NCBI GenBank assembly: GCA_946886405.1
Contig: CAMPIO010000083.1
Location: 1-15,458 of the forward strand
Reading direction: 5' to 3'
Length of the DNA stretch: 15,458 nucleotides
Source: an uncultured Pseudoxanthomonas sp.
GTDB taxonomy: Bacteria > Pseudomonadota > Gammaproteobacteria > Xanthomonadales > Xanthomonadaceae
Below are positions 14,008-15,458 of this stretch, piece after piece. The notes beneath the pieces are model-generated. The model saw only the letters and a program-made list of their open reading frames with translations, did not search any database and was not told where the DNA came from. The translations under genes and the position numbers were made by a program. The number at the start of each line of letters is the position of its first letter. Position 1 is the stretch's first letter.

Positions 14008-14020
14008 AACGCGTAGCGTT
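14008..14020 (-). terminator. Weak hairpin after the membrane-protein gene
   Basis: A 5-bp stem AACGC/GCGTT with a 3-nt loop follows the membrane-protein stop on the minus strand and is trailed by CTTTACG. It could be a weak terminator. The interval 13915-14020 presumably also holds any promoter for the AroQ-like pair, but I see no clear boxes. Confidence 0.25.
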
Positions 14021-14656
14021 TCAGCGCTGCGCGATCACTATCGCGCCGGCCAGCGCCAAGGCCGCGGCCCATGCCGCGTCGGACGTGCAGGCGCGATGCC
14101 ACCACGCGCCGCGGCCGACACCGGTGGCGATGAACTGGATGGTCGCGAGCATGGCCAGCAGATGCAGGCCGACGGCCGCCAGCATCAGCAACAGCGAACC
14201 GGTGGCGGTGATCGCGCGCGCTGGCGCTTCCGCCATGCACAGCGGGACCAGTGCGGGCACCAGCATGAAGCTGCTGCCGTGTGCGGCGCCCGTCAGGCAG
14301 GACCAGGCGGCCAGGTCCGCGCGTGATCGGCGGACGACCTGCGATGGAGGGGAGGATGTGATGCGCGCACGCCGTACCAGTCGCCACGCCGCGAGCGCAA
14401 GCAGACATCCGCCCGCCACGATCTGCATGCGCTGTGGCGCCAGCCGCACGCCCTGCATCACCAGTGCCACGACCAGCGCCACCGACAGCGCATGTCCTGC
14501 GGCGATGGGCAGCAGCGCGCGCCGCACGTCGCGCGCATCGCCGCTGCGGCTCGCTTGTGCCGCGGCGAACAGCCAGCCGTTCGCCGGACTCAGGCCATGG
14601 AGCGCTCCGAGACCGGCGATGGCGAGCCACGGCCACCAGGCGTCGGGCAGCGACAT
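14021..14656 (-). CDS. Polytopic membrane protein, histidine-bearing, unknown function
   Basis: This 211-residue inner-membrane protein has about six hydrophobic segments (approximately 9-31, 48-68, 77-93, 115-140, 150-178 and 193-209). Three small His/Gly motifs lie in or near helices: GALHGLSPANGWLF (H20), AAGHALSV (H55) and GAAHGSS (H126). These resemble the histidine motifs of NicO/RcnA/UreH-type metal transporters and of the uncharacterised GAFHGxNPxMGWLF membrane proteins, which I think is the closer match. ATG 14656 lies 12 nt after the stop of the DUF899 gene, so the two are probably one operon. A weak ribosome binding site supports coupled translation. Transport of a metal or small molecule is possible but unproven. 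Confidence 0.72.
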   Translation of the reverse strand: MSLPDAWWPWLAIAGLGALHGLSPANGWLFAAAQASRSGDARDVRRALLPIAAGHALSVALVVALVMQGVRLAPQRMQIVAGGCLLALAAWRLVRRARITSSPPSQVVRRSRADLAAWSCLTGAAHGSSFMLVPALVPLCMAEAPARAITATGSLLLMLAAVGLHLLAMLATIQFIATGVGRGAWWHRACTSDAAWAAALALAGAIVIAQR

Positions 14657-14668
14657 GATGGCGTGGCG

Positions 14669-15418
14669 TCAGGGCTTCGCCGCGCAGCATCCGCCGGCCG
14701 CGCCGAGCGGCGCCGCATCGTAGCGGTCGTGGTGGCGCACCCAGGCCATCGGGTAGTCCTCGGCGTCTTCATTGCGGCCGTAAGGCGTCAGGTCGAGCAG
14801 CGCGTAGGTGTGCATCATCGCTTCCACGCCACGGCCGTAACGCGAATAGGTGTGGAAGACCTCGCCGGCGCCGTCGCGCACGAACACATTGATGCCGGGG
14901 GCTTCCTCGTGCGGGAACGGTTGCCGCGTGTAGTTGTAGTCCACCATGCCGCGCGACATGTCCTCCTGGTTGAAGTTGACGCCGAAGTCGTGGTTGAACG
15001 AAGTGCCGTGCGAGGACACCCACGGGAAGGTCCAGCCCATGCGATGGCGGAAGGCTTCGATATCGGCCAGTGGTGCGCGCGAGACGGCGACGAGGGCGAG
15101 GTCGCGCTGGGCGAGGTGGACGAGTGCGCCGGCGTGGTGGTCGGCCATGAAGGAGCAGCTCTTGCAGCCCTGTTCCCAGCCGGGCGCGAACATGAAGTGC
15201 TGCACCATCAACTGGCGGCGGCCGTCGAACAGGTCGGCCAGCGTGCGCGTGCCCTGCGGTGTGTCGAACGTGTAGGGCGTGTCCACATGCACCCATGGCA
15301 GGGAACGGCGTTCGCGCGCGATCTGGTCGTGAAGGCGGGTGAGTTCCTTCTCGCGCGTGAGCAGCGCGCGGCGGGCGGTGCGCCATGCGTCGCGGGTGAC
15401 GATGGCGGGCGCGCACAT
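14669..15418 (-). CDS. DUF899 family thioredoxin-like protein
   Basis: This 249-residue protein has the DUF899 thioredoxin-like pattern: an N-terminal helix (LLTREKELTRLHDQIARERRSLPWV), the strand TPYTFDTPQGTRTLADLF (48-64), RQLMVQHFMFAPGWEQGCKSCSF (68-90) with the CKSC motif (C85, C88), DLALVAVSRAPL, a GWTFPWVSSHGTSFNHDFG segment (128-146) and GINVFVRDGAGEVFHTYSRYGRG. It likely acts as a dithiol-disulfide oxidoreductase or a redox protein without signal peptide; substrates are unknown for the family. The extreme C-terminus carries an extra Cys pair (GGCCAAKP), possibly metal-binding. ATG 15418 is the natural family start, although the ribosome binding site is weak. The final 40 bp of the window upstream hold no visible gene. 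Confidence 0.9.
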   Translation of the reverse strand: MCAPAIVTRDAWRTARRALLTREKELTRLHDQIARERRSLPWVHVDTPYTFDTPQGTRTLADLFDGRRQLMVQHFMFAPGWEQGCKSCSFMADHHAGALVHLAQRDLALVAVSRAPLADIEAFRHRMGWTFPWVSSHGTSFNHDFGVNFNQEDMSRGMVDYNYTRQPFPHEEAPGINVFVRDGAGEVFHTYSRYGRGVEAMMHTYALLDLTPYGRNEDAEDYPMAWVRHHDRYDAAPLGAAGGCCAAKP

Positions 15419-15458
15419 CAGCGGCCTGGAATCCGACGGTGCCGACCTGTTCTATTGC

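Noticed and set aside
13915..14020. Promoter boxes before the AroQ-like pair
   Set aside because: TTTACG- and TATCGT-like hexamers are present but at spacings that do not form a credible promoter.

Overview
The window is about 15.5 kb of high-GC proteobacterial chromosome. Several features together suggest the Xanthomonadaceae/Lysobacteraceae (for example Pseudoxanthomonas, Luteimonas or Stenotrophomonas). These are strong G/C third-position bias, copies of the short CCTTCTCCCCGC palindromic repeat common in that group, a FecI/FecR-linked TonB-dependent receptor of the Xanthomonas/Caulobacter type, and an MHYT-GGDEF-EAL protein. This placement rests on gene content and style and was not searched. 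No rRNA, tRNA, CRISPR array or insertion sequence was seen.

Left part (1-6546), mostly plus strand: palindromic repeats; a glycine-zipper protein with a duplicated soluble module; a host-attachment-family protein translationally coupled to a small thioredoxin; a convergent small hydrophilic ORF; a 703-residue MHYT-GGDEF-EAL cyclic-di-GMP enzyme; a perfect 13-bp hairpin terminator shared with a convergent exported glycine-zipper protein; a pyridoxamine-oxidase-like general stress protein; a small hypothetical protein; and about 500 bp with no convincing gene but a third repeat copy.

Right part (6547-15418), entirely minus strand. In transcription order (right to left) it holds a DUF899 thioredoxin-like protein, a six-helix membrane protein, two tandem 146-residue proteins that look like degenerate type II 3-dehydroquinases, a 72-residue ORF overlapping the second of them, an ECF sigma factor (FecI-like), its anti-sigma/transducer FecR, a 1012-residue TonB-dependent receptor with the STN signalling domain, and a PHP-domain (CehA/McbA-like) lipoprotein.

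Working model: the last four genes form a cell-surface-signalling uptake unit. The receptor takes up a substrate and signals through its STN domain to FecR, which controls the sigma factor, while the PHP lipoprotein hydrolyses the substrate or a product. A direct repeat resembling a PhoB box lies just before the sigma gene. Together with a predicted metal-dependent hydrolase of a phosphoesterase-type fold, it raises the hypothesis of a phosphate-linked scavenging system. The least described feature is the tandem pair of AroQ-like proteins that have lost most catalytic positions. It sits directly upstream of this unit on the same strand.
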